NCBI GenBank assembly: GCA_026168455.1 | Contig: CM047426.1 | Coordinates: 51,629,085-51,693,084, forward strand | Length of the DNA: 64,000 nt | Reading direction: 5' to 3' | Origin: Theocolax elegans | Taxonomy: Eukaryota > Arthropoda > Insecta > Hymenoptera > Cerocephalidae | The notes under the pieces: generated by a model | Seen by the model: only the letters and a program-made list of their open reading frames with translations | What the model was told of the DNA's origin: nothing | Databases searched by the model: none | Shown: positions 13,901 to 28,335 of the stretch, one piece after another | How positions within the stretch are numbered: the stretch's first letter is position 1 | Layout of the letters: the number at the start of each line of letters is the position of its first letter | Program-made: the position numbers and the translations under genes

Positions 13901-16900
13901 AACCGAGTATAGATATTGTAATTTATCTGAAAACCAATCTAGGAGTCATGCAGCTTACACCAAACAATTTGGGATAGAGAGAGTAAATGATCTGAAAACC
14001 AATCTAGCAGACATGTAGCTAAAACCAAATAACCCGGGATAGAGAGAGAAAATTATCGGTAATCCAATCTAGCAGACAGGCTGCTAAAACCAAATAACCC
14101 GGGATAGAATGATTAATTAACTGAAAACCATTCTAGCAGACAGGCAGCTGAAACTAATAATTCGGGTTAGAGAGAGTAAATGGTCTAAAAACCATTATAG
14201 CAGACAGGTAGTTAAAACCAAATAACACGGGATAGAGAGAGTAAATTGTCTGATAACCAATCTATCGGACAGGCAGTTAAAACCAAATAACATGGGAAAA
14301 TGAGATTTAATATTCCAAACTCCAATCTAGCAGACAGGCAATTAAAATCAAATAAACTGGGAATGAGAGAAAAAATATCTGAAAGCTAACCTAGCATGCT
14401 TGCAGCTAAAACCAAATAACACGGGAAAGAGTTTTAATATTTTAAAATCAAAGCTAGCAGATAGGCAGAAAAACCAAATACCCCGGGATAGAGTGAGTAA
14501 ATTATCTGAAAACCAATCTAGCAGACTGGCAGCTATAATAAAATAGCCCTGGAAATATAGGGTAAATTATCTGAAAACACATAGAGGAGGCAGGCAGCTA
14601 TAACCAAATAACCCTGGAAATATAGGGTAAATTATCTGAAAACCAATCTAGCAGACAGGTAGTTAAAAGCAAATAACCCGGGAAAGTTTTAATATTTTAA
14701 AATCAAAGCTAGCAGATAAGCAGGTAAAATAAATAACCGGGTATAGATATAGTAATTTTATCTGAAAACCAATCTAGCAGAAATGCAGCTAAAACCAAAT
14801 AATTTGGGATAGACAGAGTAAATGATCTAAAAACCATTCTAGTAGACAGGTAGCTAAAACCAAATAACCCGGCATAGAGAGAGAAAATTATCGGTAATGC
14901 AATCTAGCAGACAGGCAGTTAAACCAAATAACCTGGGTTAGATATAGTAATTTATCTGAAAACCAATCTAGCAGACAGGCAGCAATAACCAAATAACCCG
15001 GGATAGAGTGATTAATTATCTGAAAACCATTCTAGCAGACAGGCAGCTTAAATCAAATAACCCGGGAATGAGTTTTAATATTTTAAAATCAAAGCTAGTA
15101 GATAGGCAGCAAAAACCAAATACCCCGGGATAGAGTGAGTAAATTATCTGAAAACCAATCTAGCAGACAGGCAGCAATAACCAAATAACCCTGGAAAAAT
15201 AGGGTAAATTATCTGAAAACCAATTATAGCAGGCAGGAAGTTATAACCAAATAACCCTGGAAATATAGCGTAAATTATCTGAAAACCAATATAGCAGGCA
15301 TGCATCTATAACCAAATAACCCTGGAAATATAGGGTAAATTATCTGAAAACGAATATAGCAGGCAAACAGCTACAAACCAGTAACCCTGGAAATATAGGG
15401 TAAATTATCTGAAAACCAATCTATCGGACAGGCAATTAAAACCAAATAACATGGGAAAAGCGATTTAATATTCCAAACTCCAATCTAGCAGCCAGGCAAT
15501 TAAAATCAAATAAACTGGGAATGAGAGAAAAAATATCTGAAAGCTAACCTAGCATGCTTGCAGCTAAAACCAAATAACCCGGGAAAGAGTTTTAATGTTT
15601 TAAAATCAAAACTAGCAGATAGGCAGCAAAACCAAATACCCCGGGATAGAGTGAGTAAATTATCTGAAAACGAATCTAGCAGACTGGCAGCTATAATCAA
15701 ATAACCCTGGAAATATAGGGTAAATTATCTGAAAACACATAGAGCAGGCAGGCAGCTATAACCAAATAACCCTCGAAATATAGGGTAAATTATCTGAAAT
15801 CAATCTAGCAGACAGGTAGTTAAAACCAAATAACCTGGGAAAGTTTTAATATTTTAAAATCAAAGGTAGCAGATAAGCAGGTAAAATAAATAACCGGGTA
15901 TAGATATAGTAATTTTTTCTGAAAACCAATCTAGCAGAAATGCAGCTAAAACCAATTACTTTGGGATAGACAGAGTAAATGATCTGAAAACCATTCTAGT
16001 AGACAGGTAGCTAAAACCAAATAACCCGGCATAGAGAGAGAAAATTATCGGTAATCCAATCTAGCAGACAGGCAACTAAAACCAAATAACCAGGGATAGA
16101 TATAGTAATTTATCTGAAAACCAATCTAGCAGACAGGCAGCTAAAACCAAATAACCCGGCATAGAAAGATAAAATTATCGGTAATCCAATCTAGCAGACA
16201 GGCAGCTAAAACCAAATAACCAGGGATAGATATAGTAATTTATCTGAAAACCAATCTAGCAGACAGGCAGCTAAAACCAAATAACCCGGGATAGAGAGAG
16301 TAAATTATCTGAAAACCAATCTAGTAGACAGGCAGCTATAACCATACAAACCAATAATTTGGGATAGAGAGAGTAAATGGTCTGAAAACCACTCTAGCAG
16401 ATAGGTAGCTAAAACCAAATAATCCGGAATAGAGCAAGTAAATTATCTGAAAGCCAACCTAGCAGAAAGGCAGCTATAACCAAATAACACGGGAAAATAA
16501 GATTTAATTTTTCAAACTCCAATGTAGCAGACAGACAATTAAAACAAAATAACCCGAGATAGAGAGAGTAAATTGTCTGAAAACCAATCTAGCAGACAGG
16601 CAGCTAAAGCCAAATAACACGTGAAAGTGAGATTTAATATTCCAAAATCAATACTAGCAGACAGGCATGTAAAACCAAATAACCCGGGATAGAGAGAGTA
16701 AATGATCTGAAAACCAATCTAGCAGACTTGCAGCTAAAACCAAATACCACGGGAAAATGAGATTTAATATTCCAAACTCCAATCTAGCATACAGGCAATT
16801 AAAATCAAATAACCCGGGATAGAGAGAGAAAATTATCGGTAATCCAATCTAGCAGACAGGCTGCTTAAAACAAATAACCCGGGATAGAGTGATTAATTAT

Positions 16901-17180
16901 GTGAAAACCATTCTAGCAGACAGGCAGCTTAAACCAAATAACCCGGAAAAGAGTTTTAATATTTTAAAATCAAAGCTAGCAGACATGCAGCTAAAACCAA
17001 ATAACCCGGGATAGAGTGATTAATTATCTGAAAACCATTCTAGCAGACAGGCAGCTTAAACCAAATAACCCGGGAATGAGTTTTAATAGTTTACAATCAA
17101 AGCTAGCAGATATGCAGCTAAAACCAAATAACCGAGTATAGATATAGTAATTTATCTGAAAACCAATTTAGGAGTCATGC
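8000..17180. repeat. Two related ~2-kb satellite blocks about 7.06 kb apart
   Basis: About 8,000-9,990 and 15,058-17,180 carry the same succession of monomer variants. Shared rare markers include the CTATCGGACAGGCA variant (8,365 and 15,420) and the AACCAGGGATAGATATAG variant (9,043 and 16,088). The right-hand copy has about two extra monomers near 16,650-16,790. Similar but weaker correspondences at about 6.1 kb (the CCTATGTAGCAGACAG marker at 12,051 and 18,199) show that duplications of different lengths are superimposed. Confidence 0.7.
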
Positions 17181-18234
17181 AGCTAAAACCAAATAATTTG
17201 GGATAGAGAGAGTAAATGATCTGAAAACCAATCTAGCAAACAGGTAGGTAAAACCAAATATCCCGGGATAGAGTTAGTAAATTATCTGAAAACCAATCTA
17301 GCAGACAGGCAGCAATAACCAAATAACCCGGGATAGAGTGATTAATTATCTGAAAACCATTCTAACAGACAGGCAGCTTAAATCAAATAACCCGGGAATG
17401 AGTTTTAATATTTTAAAATCAAAGCTAGCAGATAGGCAGCAAAAACCAAATACCCCGGGATAGAGTGAGTAAATTATCTGAAAACCAAACTAGCAGACAG
17501 GCAGCAATAACCAAATAACCCTGGAAATATAGGGTAAATGACCTGAAAACCAAATATAGCAGGCAGGCAGTTATAACCAAAAAACCCTGGAAATATAGCG
17601 TAAATTATCAGTAAACCAATCTAGCAGGCATGCAGCTATAACCAAATAACCCTGGAAATATAGGGTAAATTATCTGAAAACGAATATAGCAGGCAAACAG
17701 CTACAAACCAGTAACCCTGGAAATATAGGGTAAATTATCTGAAAACTAATCTAGCAGACAGGCAGCTATAACCAAATAACCCTGGAAACATAGGGTAAAT
17801 TATCATAAAACCAATCTAGCAGACAGGTAGCTAAAACCAAATAATCCGGGGTAGAGAGTGTAAATTGTCTGAAAACCAATCTAGCAAACAGGCAGCTAAA
17901 ACAAAATAACACGGGAAAATAATATTTAATATTCCAAAGTCCAATCTAGCAGACAGGCAATTAAAATCGAATAACCTGAGCATGAGAGAATAAATTATCT
18001 GAAAGCTAACCTAGCAGGCTGGCAGCTAAAACCAAATAACCCGGGAAAGAGTTTTAATATTTTAAAATCAAAGCTAGCAGATAGGCAGCAAAAACCAAAT
18101 AACCGAGTATAGGTATATTAATTTATCTGAAAACTAATCTAGGAGTCATGCAGCTAAAACCAAATAATTTGGGATAGAGAGAGTAAATGATCTGAAAACC
18201 TATGTAGCAGACAGGTAGCTAAAACCAAATAACC

Positions 18235-21200
18235 CGGGATAGAGAGAGAAAATTATCGGTAATCCAATCTAGCAGACAGGCTGCTAAAACCAAATAACCC
18301 GGGATAGAGTGATTAATTATCTGAAAACTAATCTAGCAGACTGGCAGCTATAATCAAATAACCCTGGAAATATAGGGTAAATTATCTGAAAACACATAGA
18401 GCAGGCAGGCAGCTATAACCAAATAACCCTGGAAATATAGGGTAAATTATCTGAAAACCAATCTAGCAGACAGGTAGTTAAAACCAAATAACCCGGGAAA
18501 GTTTTAATATTTTAAAATCAAAGCTAGCAGATAAGCAGGTAAAATAAATAACCGGGTATAGATATAGTAATTTTTTCTGAACACCGATCTAGCAGAAATG
18601 CAGCTAAAACCAAATAATTTGGGATAGACAGAGTAAATGATCTGAAAACCATTCTAGTAGACAGGTAGCTAAAACCAAATAACCCGGCATAGAAAGATAA
18701 AATTATCGGTAATCCAATCTAGCAGAAAGGCAGCTAAAGCCAAATAACACGTGACAGTGAGATTTAATATTCCAAAATCAATACTAGCAGACAGGCATGT
18801 AAAACCAAATAACCCGGGATAGAGAGAGTAAATTGTCTGAAAACCAATCTAGCAGACACGCAGCTAAAGCCAAATAACACGTGACAGTGAGATTTAATAT
18901 TCCAAAATCAATACTAGCAGACAGGCATGTAAAACCAAATAACCCGGGATAGAGAGAGTAAATGATCTGAAAACCAATCTAAAAGACTGGCAGCTAAAAC
19001 CAAATACCACGGGAAAATGAGATTTAATATTCCAAACTCCAATCTAGCATACAGGCAATTAAAATCAAATAACCTGGGCATGAGAGAATAAATTATCTCA
19101 AAGCTAACCTAGCAGGCAGGCAGCTAAAACCAAATAGCCCGGGAAAGAGTTTTAATATTTTAAAATGAAAGCTAGCCGATAGGCAGCGAAAACCATATAA
19201 CCGGGTACAGATATTGTAATTTATCTGGAAAACAATCTAGGAGACATGCAGCTCAAACCAAATAATTGGGAATAGAGAGAGTAAATGATCTGAAAACCAA
19301 TCTAGCAAACAGGTAGGTAAAACCAAATAACCCGGGATAGAGTGAGTAAATTATCTGAAAACCGATCTAGCAGACAGGCAGCAATAACCAAATAACCCTG
19401 GAAATATAGGGTAAATTATCTGAAAACCAATCTAGCAGACAGGCAGCTATAACCAAATAACCCAGGAAACATAGGGTAAATTATCATAAAACCAATCTAG
19501 CAGACAGGTAGCTAAAACCAAATAATCCGGATAGAGAGAGTAAATTGTCTGAAAACCAATCTAGCAAACAGGCAGCTAAAACAAAATAACACGGGAAAAT
19601 GAGATTTAATATTCCAAAGTCCAATCTAGCAGACATGAAATTAAAATCGAATAACCTGAGCATGAGAGAATAAATTATCTGAAAGCTAACCTAGCAGGCT
19701 GGCAGCTAAAACCGAATAACCCGGGAAAGAGTTTTAATATTTTAAAATCAAAGCTAGCAGATAGGCAGCAAAAACCAAATACCCCGGGATAGAGTGAGTA
19801 AATTATCTGAAAACCAATCTAGCAGACTGGCAGCTATAATAAAATAGCCCTGGAAATATAGGGTAAATTATCTGAAAACACATAGAGGAGGCAGGCAGCT
19901 ATAACCAAATAACCCTGGAAATATAGGGTAAATTATCTGAAAACCAATCTAGCAGACAGGTAGTTAAAACCAAATAACCCGGGAAAGTTTTAATATTTTA
20001 AAATCAAAGCTAGCAGATAAGCAGGTAAAATAAATAACCGGGTATAGATATAGTAATTTTTTCTGAAAACCAATCTAGCAGAAATGCAGCTATAACCAAA
20101 TAATTTGGGATATACAGAGTAAATGATCTGAAAACCATTCTAGTAGACAGGTAGCTAAAACCAAATAACCCGGGATATGAGAGTAAATTATCTGACTACG
20201 AATATAACAGGCAAACTGCTACAAACAAATAACCCTGGAAATATAGGGTAAATTATCTGAAAACCAATTTTGCAGATAGGCAGCTATAACCAAATAACCC
20301 TGGAAAGATAGGGTAAATTATCATAAAACCAATCTAGCAGACAGGTAGCTAAGACCAAATAACCCGGGATATGAGAGTAAATTATCTGAATACGAATATA
20401 ACAGGCAAACTGCTACAAACAAATTACCCTGGAAATATAGGGTAAATTATCTGAAAACCAATTTTGCAGATAGGCAGCTATAACCAAATAACCCTGGAAA
20501 GATAGGGTAAATTATCATAAAACCAATCTAGCAGACAGGTAGCTAAGACCAAATTACCCGGGATAGAGAGAATAAATAGTCTAAAAACCAATCTAGCAGA
20601 CTGGCAGCTAAAAGCAAATAACCCGGGATAGAGTTAGTAAATTATCTGAAAACAAATCTAGCAGGCAGACAGCTACAAACAAATAACCCTGGAAATATAG
20701 GCTAAATTATCTGAAAACCAATCTAGCAGACAGGCAGCTAAAACCAAATAATTTGGGATGTAGACAATAAATATTCTGAAAACCAATCGATCAGACAGGT
20801 AGCTAAAACCGAATAACCCGGGATAGAGAGAGTAAATTGTCTGAAAACCAATCTAGCAAACAGGCAGCTAAAACAAAATAACACGGGAAAATGAGATTTA
20901 ATATTACAAAATACAATCTAGCATACAGGCAATTAAAATCAGATAACCTGAGCATGAGAGAATAAATTATCTGAAAGCAAACCTAGCAGGCTGGCAGCTA
21001 AAACCAAATAACCCGGGAAAGAGTTTTAATATTTAAAAATCAAAGCTAGCAGACAGGCAGCAAAAACCAAATACCCCGGGATAGAGTGAGTAAATTAACT
21101 GAAAACCAATCTAGCAGACTGGCAGCTATAATCAAATATCCCTGGAAATATAGGGTAAATTATCTGAAAACCAATAGAGCAGGCAGACAGCTATAACCAA

Positions 21201-23288
21201 ATAACCCTAGAAATATAGGGTAAATTATCTGAAAACCAATCTAGCAGACAGGTAGTTAAAACCAAATAACCCGGGATATGAGAGTAAATTATCTGAAAAC
21301 CAATCTAGTAGACAGGTAGCTATAACCATACAAACCAATAATTTGGGATAGAGAGAGTAAATGGTCTGAAAACCACTCTAGCAGATAGGTAGCTAAAACC
21401 AAATAACCCGGGATAGAGCAAGTAAATTATCTGAAAGCCAATCTAGCAGAAAGGCAGCTATAACCAAATAACACGGAAAAATAAGATTTAATTTTTCAAA
21501 CTCCAATGTAGCAGACAGACAAATAAAACAAAATAACCCGAGATAGAGAGTGTAAATTGTCTGAAAACCAATCTAGCAGACAGGCAGCTAAAACCAAATA
21601 CCACGGGAAAATGAGATTTAATATTCCAAACTCCAATCTAGCATACAGGCAATTAAAATCAAATAACCTGGGAATGAAAGAATAAATTATCTGAAAGCTA
21701 ACCTAGCAATCTGGCAGCTAAAACCAAATAATCCGGGAAATATAGGGTCAATTATCTGAAAACCAATGTAGCAGACAGGCAGCTAAAACCAAATAATTTG
21801 GGGTAGAGAGAGTAAATGATCTGAAATCCAATCTAGGATAGGTTGCTGAAACCAAATAACCACGGAAATATAGGGTAAATTATCTGAAAACCAATCTAGC
21901 AGATTGGCAGCTAAAACCAAAAAACCCGTGATAGAGAGAGTAAATTGTCTGAAAACCAATCTAGCAGACAGGTAGCTATTACCAAATATCCCGGGAAAGA
22001 ATTTTTTTTTTTTTTTTTTTACGTAACGTCGCTTTATTTATGCTGCCAGGGCTAATCAGCGACGGAGGTGAACGGTGTATCTGTAAACAAAGCACATGTA
22101 GTTGAAGCAGTGGTGTTTGTGTCCATCGGAAGATATCATCGGTCACTGTAAGTAGTCTAATAATTACACTTTCCTGTCCTCCCGATGGAACCACCGCGAT
22201 CCTCTTTACCTCTTCGCGTTCCTAACGTTCCCTATAGTTCTGATGCCTGTGACACTCATGCACTGACAAGTGCACGAAACGCACGCGCACCTGAACTGGC
22301 GTCACATTATAGTGACACGCCGAGCCACTGAGTCGCGGTGTTTGAAAAATGCACATGAAAAAATTTTCAGAGGTACACGTTTGGGATAGAACCCACGAAC
22401 CTCGGTGTGAGAGTCGGGAGCTCTACCGATGAACCACCGCGGCTCAAGGGGAAGAATTTTAATATTATAATCATAGCTAGCAGATAGTTAGCTTAAACCA
22501 AAATCCCGGGATAGAAATCTTAATTTATCTGAAAACCAATCTAGCAGACACGCAGCTTAAACCAAGTAATTTGGGATAGGAAGAGTAAATGATCTGAAAA
22601 CCAATCTAGCAGACTGGTAGCTAAAACCAAAAAACCCGTGATAGAGATAGTAAATTGTCTGAAAACCAATCTAGCAGACTGGCAGCTAAAACCAAATAGC
22701 ACTGGAAAATGAGATTTAATATTCCAAACTTCAATCTAGCAGACAGGCAGCTAAAGCCAAATAACACGGGAAAGTGAGATTTAATATTCCAAAATCAATA
22801 CTAGCAGACAGGCAAGTAAAACCAAATAACCCGGGATAGAGAGAGTAAATGATCTGAAAACCAATCTAGCAGACTGGCAGCTATAACCAAGTAACCCTGG
22901 AAATATAGGGTAAATTATCTGTAAACCAATCTATCAGACAGACATCTACAAACAAATAATTTGGAATAGAGAGAGTAAATGGTCTGAAACCCTCTCTAGC
23001 AAACCGGTAGCTAAAACCAAATAACCCGGGTTAGAGAGAGTAAATTGTCTGAAAACCAATCTAGCAGACAGGCAGCTAAAGCCAATTAACACGGGAAAGT
23101 GAGATTTAATATTCCAAAATCAATACTAGCAGACAGGCAAGTAAAACCAAATAACCACGGAAATATAGGGTAAATTATCTGAAAGCCTTTCTAGCAGACA
23201 GGCAGCTAAAACCAAATAATTTGGGATAGACAGAGTAAATAATCTGAAAACTAATCTAGCAGACATCCTACCTAAAACCAAATAACCC
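18235..23288. repeat. Left copy of a ~5.05-kb tandem duplication in the satellite
   Basis: This block and the next are nearly identical over about 5,051 bases. The left limit is set inside AAAACCAAATAACCCGGG at about 18,220-18,240, where the upstream monomers stop matching. The copy contains the second SINE, at the matching position of the one in the right copy. Only scattered substitutions and one- or two-base indels separate the copies, so the duplication is much younger than the monomers. Confidence 0.88.
22006..22451 (-). mobile_element. tRNA-derived SINE, family 1, copy 2
   Basis: Same family, orientation and target-site duplication (AAGAATTTT at 21,997-22,005 and 22,452-22,460), in the same monomer type as the 1.6-kb copy. 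The B-box-like sequence, the CGTCGCT tail stem and a T-run of about 18 bases are all present. The identical insertion site shows it was copied along with the satellite rather than inserted independently. Confidence 0.87.
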
Positions 23289-26200
23289 GGGATAGAGAGA
23301 GAAAATTATCGGTAATCCAATCTAGCAGACAGGCTGCTAAAACCAAATAACCCGGGATAGAGTGATTAATTATCTGAAAACCAATCTAGCAGACTGGCAG
23401 CTATAATCAAATAACCCTGGAAATATAGGGTAAATTATCTGAAAACACATAGACCAGGCAGGCAGCTATAACCAAATAACCCTGGAAATATAGGGTAAAT
23501 TATCTGAAAACCAATCTAGCAGACAGGTAGTTAAAACCAAATAACCCGGGAAAGTTTTAATATTTTAAAATCAAAGCTAGCAGATAAGCAGGTAAAATAA
23601 ATAACCGGGTATAGATATAGTAATTTTTTCTGAACACCGATCTAGCAGAAATGCAGCTAAAACCAAATAATTTGGGATAGACAGAGTAAATGATCTGAAA
23701 ACCATTCTAGTAGACAGGTAGCTAAAACCAAATAACCCGGCATAGAAAGATAAAATTATCGGTAATCCAATCTAGCAGAAAGGCAGCTAAAGCCAAATAA
23801 CACGTGACAGTGAGATTTAATATTCCAAAATCAATACTAGCAGACAGGCATGTAAAACCAAATAACCCGGGATAGAGAGAGTAAATTGTCTGAAAACCAA
23901 TCTAGCCTACAGGCAGCTAAAGCCAAATAACACGTGACAGTGAGATTTAATATTCCAAAATCAATACTAGCAGACAGGCATGTAAAACCAAATAACCCGG
24001 GATAGAGAGAGTAAATGATCTGAAAGCCAATCTAAAAGACTGGCAGCTAAAACCAAATACCACGGGAAAATGAGATTTAATATTCCAAACTCCAATCTAG
24101 CATACAGGCAATTAAAATCAAATAACCTGGGCATGAGAGAATAAATTATCTCAAAGCTAACCTAGCAGGCAGGCAGCTAAAACCAAATAGCCCGGGAAAG
24201 AGTTTTAATATTTTAAAATCAAAGCTAGCCGATAGGCAGCGAAAACCATATAACCGGGTACAGATATTGTAATTTATCTGGAAAACAATCTAGGAGACAT
24301 GCAGCTCAAACCAAATAATTGGGAATAGAGAGAGTAAATGATCTGAAAACCAATCTAGCAAACAGGTAGGTAAAACCAAATAACCCGGGATAGAGTGAGT
24401 AAATTATCTGAAAACCGATCTAGCAGACAGGCAGCATAACCAAATAACCCTGGAAATATAGGGTAAATTATCTGAAAACCAATCTAGCAGACAGGCAGCT
24501 ATAACCAAATAACCCAGGAAACATAGGGTAAATTATCATAAAACCAATCTAGCAGACAGGTAGCTAAAACCAAATAATCCGGATAGAGAGAGTAAATTGT
24601 CTGAAAACCAATCTAGCAAACAGGCAGCTAAAACAAAATAACACGGGAAAATGAGATTTAATATTCCAAAGTCCAATCTAGCAGACAGGAAATTAAAATC
24701 GAATAACCTGAGCATGAGAGAATAAATTATCTGAAAGCTAACCTAGCAGGCTGGCAGCTAAAACCGAATAACCCGGGAAAGAGTTTTAATATTTTAAAAT
24801 CAAAGCTAGCAGATAGGCAGCAAAAACCAAATACCCCGGGATAGAGTGAGTAAATTATCTGAAAACCAATCTAGCAGACTGGCAGCTATAATAAAATAGC
24901 CCTGGAAATATAGGGTAAATTATCTGAAAACACATAGAGGAGGCAGGCAGCTATAACCAAATAACCCTGGAAATATAGGGTAAATTATCTGAAAACCAAT
25001 CTAGCAGACAGGTAGTTAAAACCAAATAACCCGGGAAAGTTTTAATATTTTAAAATCAAAGCTAGCAGATAAGCAGGTAAAATAAATAACCGGGTATAGA
25101 TATAGTAATTTTTTCTGAAAACCAATCTAGCAGAAATGCAGCTATAACCAAATAATTTGGGATATACAGAGTAAATGATCTGAAAACCATTCTAGTAGAC
25201 AGGTAGCTAAAACCAAATAACCCGGGATATGAGAGTAAATTATCTGACTACGAATATAACAGGCAAACTGCTACAAACAAATAACCCTGGAAATATAGGG
25301 TAAATTATCTGAAAACCAATTTTGCAGATAGGCAGCTATAACCAAATAACCCTGGAAAGATAGGGTAAATTATCATAAAACCAATCTAGCAGACAGGTAG
25401 CTAAGACCAAATAACCCGGGATATGAGAGTAAATTATCTGAATACGAATATAACAGGCAAACTGCTACAAACAAATAACCCTGGAAATATAGGGTAAATT
25501 ATCTGAAAACCAATTTTGCAGATAGGCAGCTATAACCAAATAACCCTGGAAAGATAGGGTAAATTATCATAAAACCAATCTAGCAGACAGGTAGCTAAGA
25601 CCAAATTACCCGGGATAGAGAGAATAAATAGTCTAAAAACCAATCTAGCAGACTGGCAGCTAAAACCAAATAACCCGGGATAGAGTTAGTAAATTATCTG
25701 AAAACAAATCTAGCAGGCAGTCAGCTACAAACAAATAACCCTGGAAATATAGGCTAAATTATCTGAAAACCAATCTAGCAGACAGGCAGCTAAAACCAAA
25801 TAATTTGGGATGTAGACAATAAATATTCTGAAAACCAATCGATCAGACAGGTAGCTAAAACCGAATAACCCGGGATAGAGAGAGTAAATTGTCTGAAAAC
25901 CAATCTAGCAAACAGGCAGCTAAAACAAAATAACACGGGAAAATGAGATTTAATATTACAAAATACAATCTAGCATACAGGCAATTAAAATCAGATAACC
26001 TGAGCATGAGAGAATAAATTATCTAAAAGCAAACCTAGCAGGCTGGCAGCTAAAACCAAATAACCCGGGAAAGAGTTTTAATATTTAAAAATCAAAGCTA
26101 GCAGACAGGCAGCAAAAACCAAATACCCCGGGATAGAGTGAGTAAATTATCTGAAAACCAATCTAGCAGACTGGCAGCTATAATCAAATAACCCTGGAAA

Positions 26201-28335
26201 TACAGGGTAAATTATCTGAAAACCAATAGAGCAGGCAGACAGCTATAACCAAATAACCCTAGAAATATAGAGTAAATTATCTGAAAACCAATCTAGCAGA
26301 CAGGTAGTTAAAACCAAATAACCCGGTATATGAGAGTAAATTATCTGAAAACCAATCTAGTAGACAGGTAGCTATAACCATACAAACCAATAATTTGGGA
26401 TAGAGAGAGTAAATGGTCTGAAAACCACTCTAGCAGATAGGTAGCTAAAACCAAATAACCCGGGATAGAGCAAGTAAATTATCTGAAAGCCAATCTAGCA
26501 GAAAGGCAGCTATAACCAAATAACACGGGAAAATAAGATTTAATTTTTCAAACTCCAATGTAGCAGACAGACAAATAAAACAAAATAACCCGAGATAGAG
26601 AGTGTAAATTGTCTGAAAACCAATCTAGCAGACAGGCAGCTAAAACCAAATACCACGGGAAAATGAGATTTAATATTCCAAACTCCAATCTAGCATACAG
26701 GCAATTAAAATCAAATAACCTGGGAATGAAAGAATAAATTATCTGAAAGCTAACCTAGCAATCTGGCAGCTAAAACCAAATAATCCGGGAAATATAGGGT
26801 CAATTATCTGAAAACCAATGTAGCAGACAGGCAGCTAAAACCAAATAATTTGGGGTAGAGAGAGTAAATGATCTGAAATCCAATCTAGGATAGGTTGCTG
26901 AAACCAAATAACCACGGAAATATAGGGTAAATTATCTGAAAACCAATCTAGCAGATTGGCAGCTAAAACCAAAAAACCCGTGATAGAGAGAGTAAATTGT
27001 CTGAAAACCAATCTAGCAGACAGGTAGCTATTACCAAATATCCCGGGAAAGAATTTTTTTTTTTTTTTTTTACGTAACGTCGCTTTATTTATGCTGCCAG
27101 GGCTAATCAGCGACGGAGGTGAACGGTGTATCTGTAAACAAAGCACATGTAGTTGAAGCAGTGGTGTTTGTGTCCATCGGAAGATATCATCGGTCACTGT
27201 AAGTAGTCTAATAATTACACTTTCCTGTCCTCCCGATGGAACCACCGCGATCCTCTTTACCTCTTCGCGTTCCTAACGTTCCCTATAGTTCTGATGCCTG
27301 TGACACTCATGCACTGACAAGTGCACGAAACGCACGCGCACCTGAACTGGCGTCACATTATAGTGACACGCCGAGCCACTGAGTCGCGGTGTTTGAAAAA
27401 TGCACATGAAAAAATTTTCAGAGGTACACGTTTGGGATAGAACCCACGAACCTCGGTGTGAGAGTCGGGAGCTCTACCGATGAACCACCGCGGCTCAAGG
27501 GGAAGAATTTTAATATTATAATCATAGCTAGCAGATAGTTAGCTTAAACCAAAATCCCGGGATAGAAATCTTAATTTATCTGAAAACCAATCTAGCAGAC
27601 ACGCAGCTTAAACCAAGTAATTTGGGATAGGAAGAGTAAATGATCTGAAAACCAATCTAGCAGACTGGTAGCTAAAACCAAAAAACCCGTGATAGAGATA
27701 GTAAATTGTCTGAAAACCAATCTAGCAGACTGGCAGCTAAAACCAAATAGCACTGGAAAATGAGATTTAATATTCCAAACTTCAATCTAGCAGACAGGCA
27801 GCTAAAGCCAAATAACACGGGAAAGTGAGATTTAATATTCCAAAATCAATACTAGCAGACAGGCAAGTAAAACCAAATAACCCGGGATAGAGAGAGTAAA
27901 TGATCTGAAAACCAATCTAGCAGACTGGCAGCTATAACCAAGTAACCCTGGAAATATAGGGTAAATTATCTGTAAACCAATCTATCAGACAGACATCTAC
28001 AAACAAATAATTTGGAATAGAGAGAGTAAATGGTCTGAAACCCTCTCTAGCAAACCGGTAGCTAAAACCAAATAACCCGGGTTAGAGAGAGTAAATTGTC
28101 TGAAAACCAATCTAGCAGACAGGCAGCTAAAGCCAATTAACACGGGAAAGTGAGATTTAATATTCCAAAATCAATACTAGCAGACAGGCAAGTAAAACCA
28201 AATAACCACGGAAATATAGGGTAAATTATCTGAAAGCCTTTCTAGCAGACAGGCAGCTAAAACCAAATAATTTGGGATAGACAGAGTAAATAATCTGAAA
28301 ACTAATCTAGCAGACATCCTACCTAAAACCAAATA
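23289..28335. repeat. Right copy of the ~5.05-kb tandem duplication
   Basis: It starts where the left copy ends and stops matching near 28,330, where GGATAGAGAGAGAAAATT is replaced by GGATCGAGAGAGTAAATT. The junction falls inside a normal monomer and in register, as expected for unequal exchange between misaligned monomers. Confidence 0.88.
27058..27502 (-). mobile_element. tRNA-derived SINE, family 1, copy 3
   Basis: Near-identical to the 22.0-kb copy and 5,051 bases from it, so it arose by the 5.05-kb tandem duplication. Target-site duplication AAGAATTTT at about 27,049-27,057 and 27,503-27,511. The flanking monomers are the same as at the 22.0-kb copy. Confidence 0.87.
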
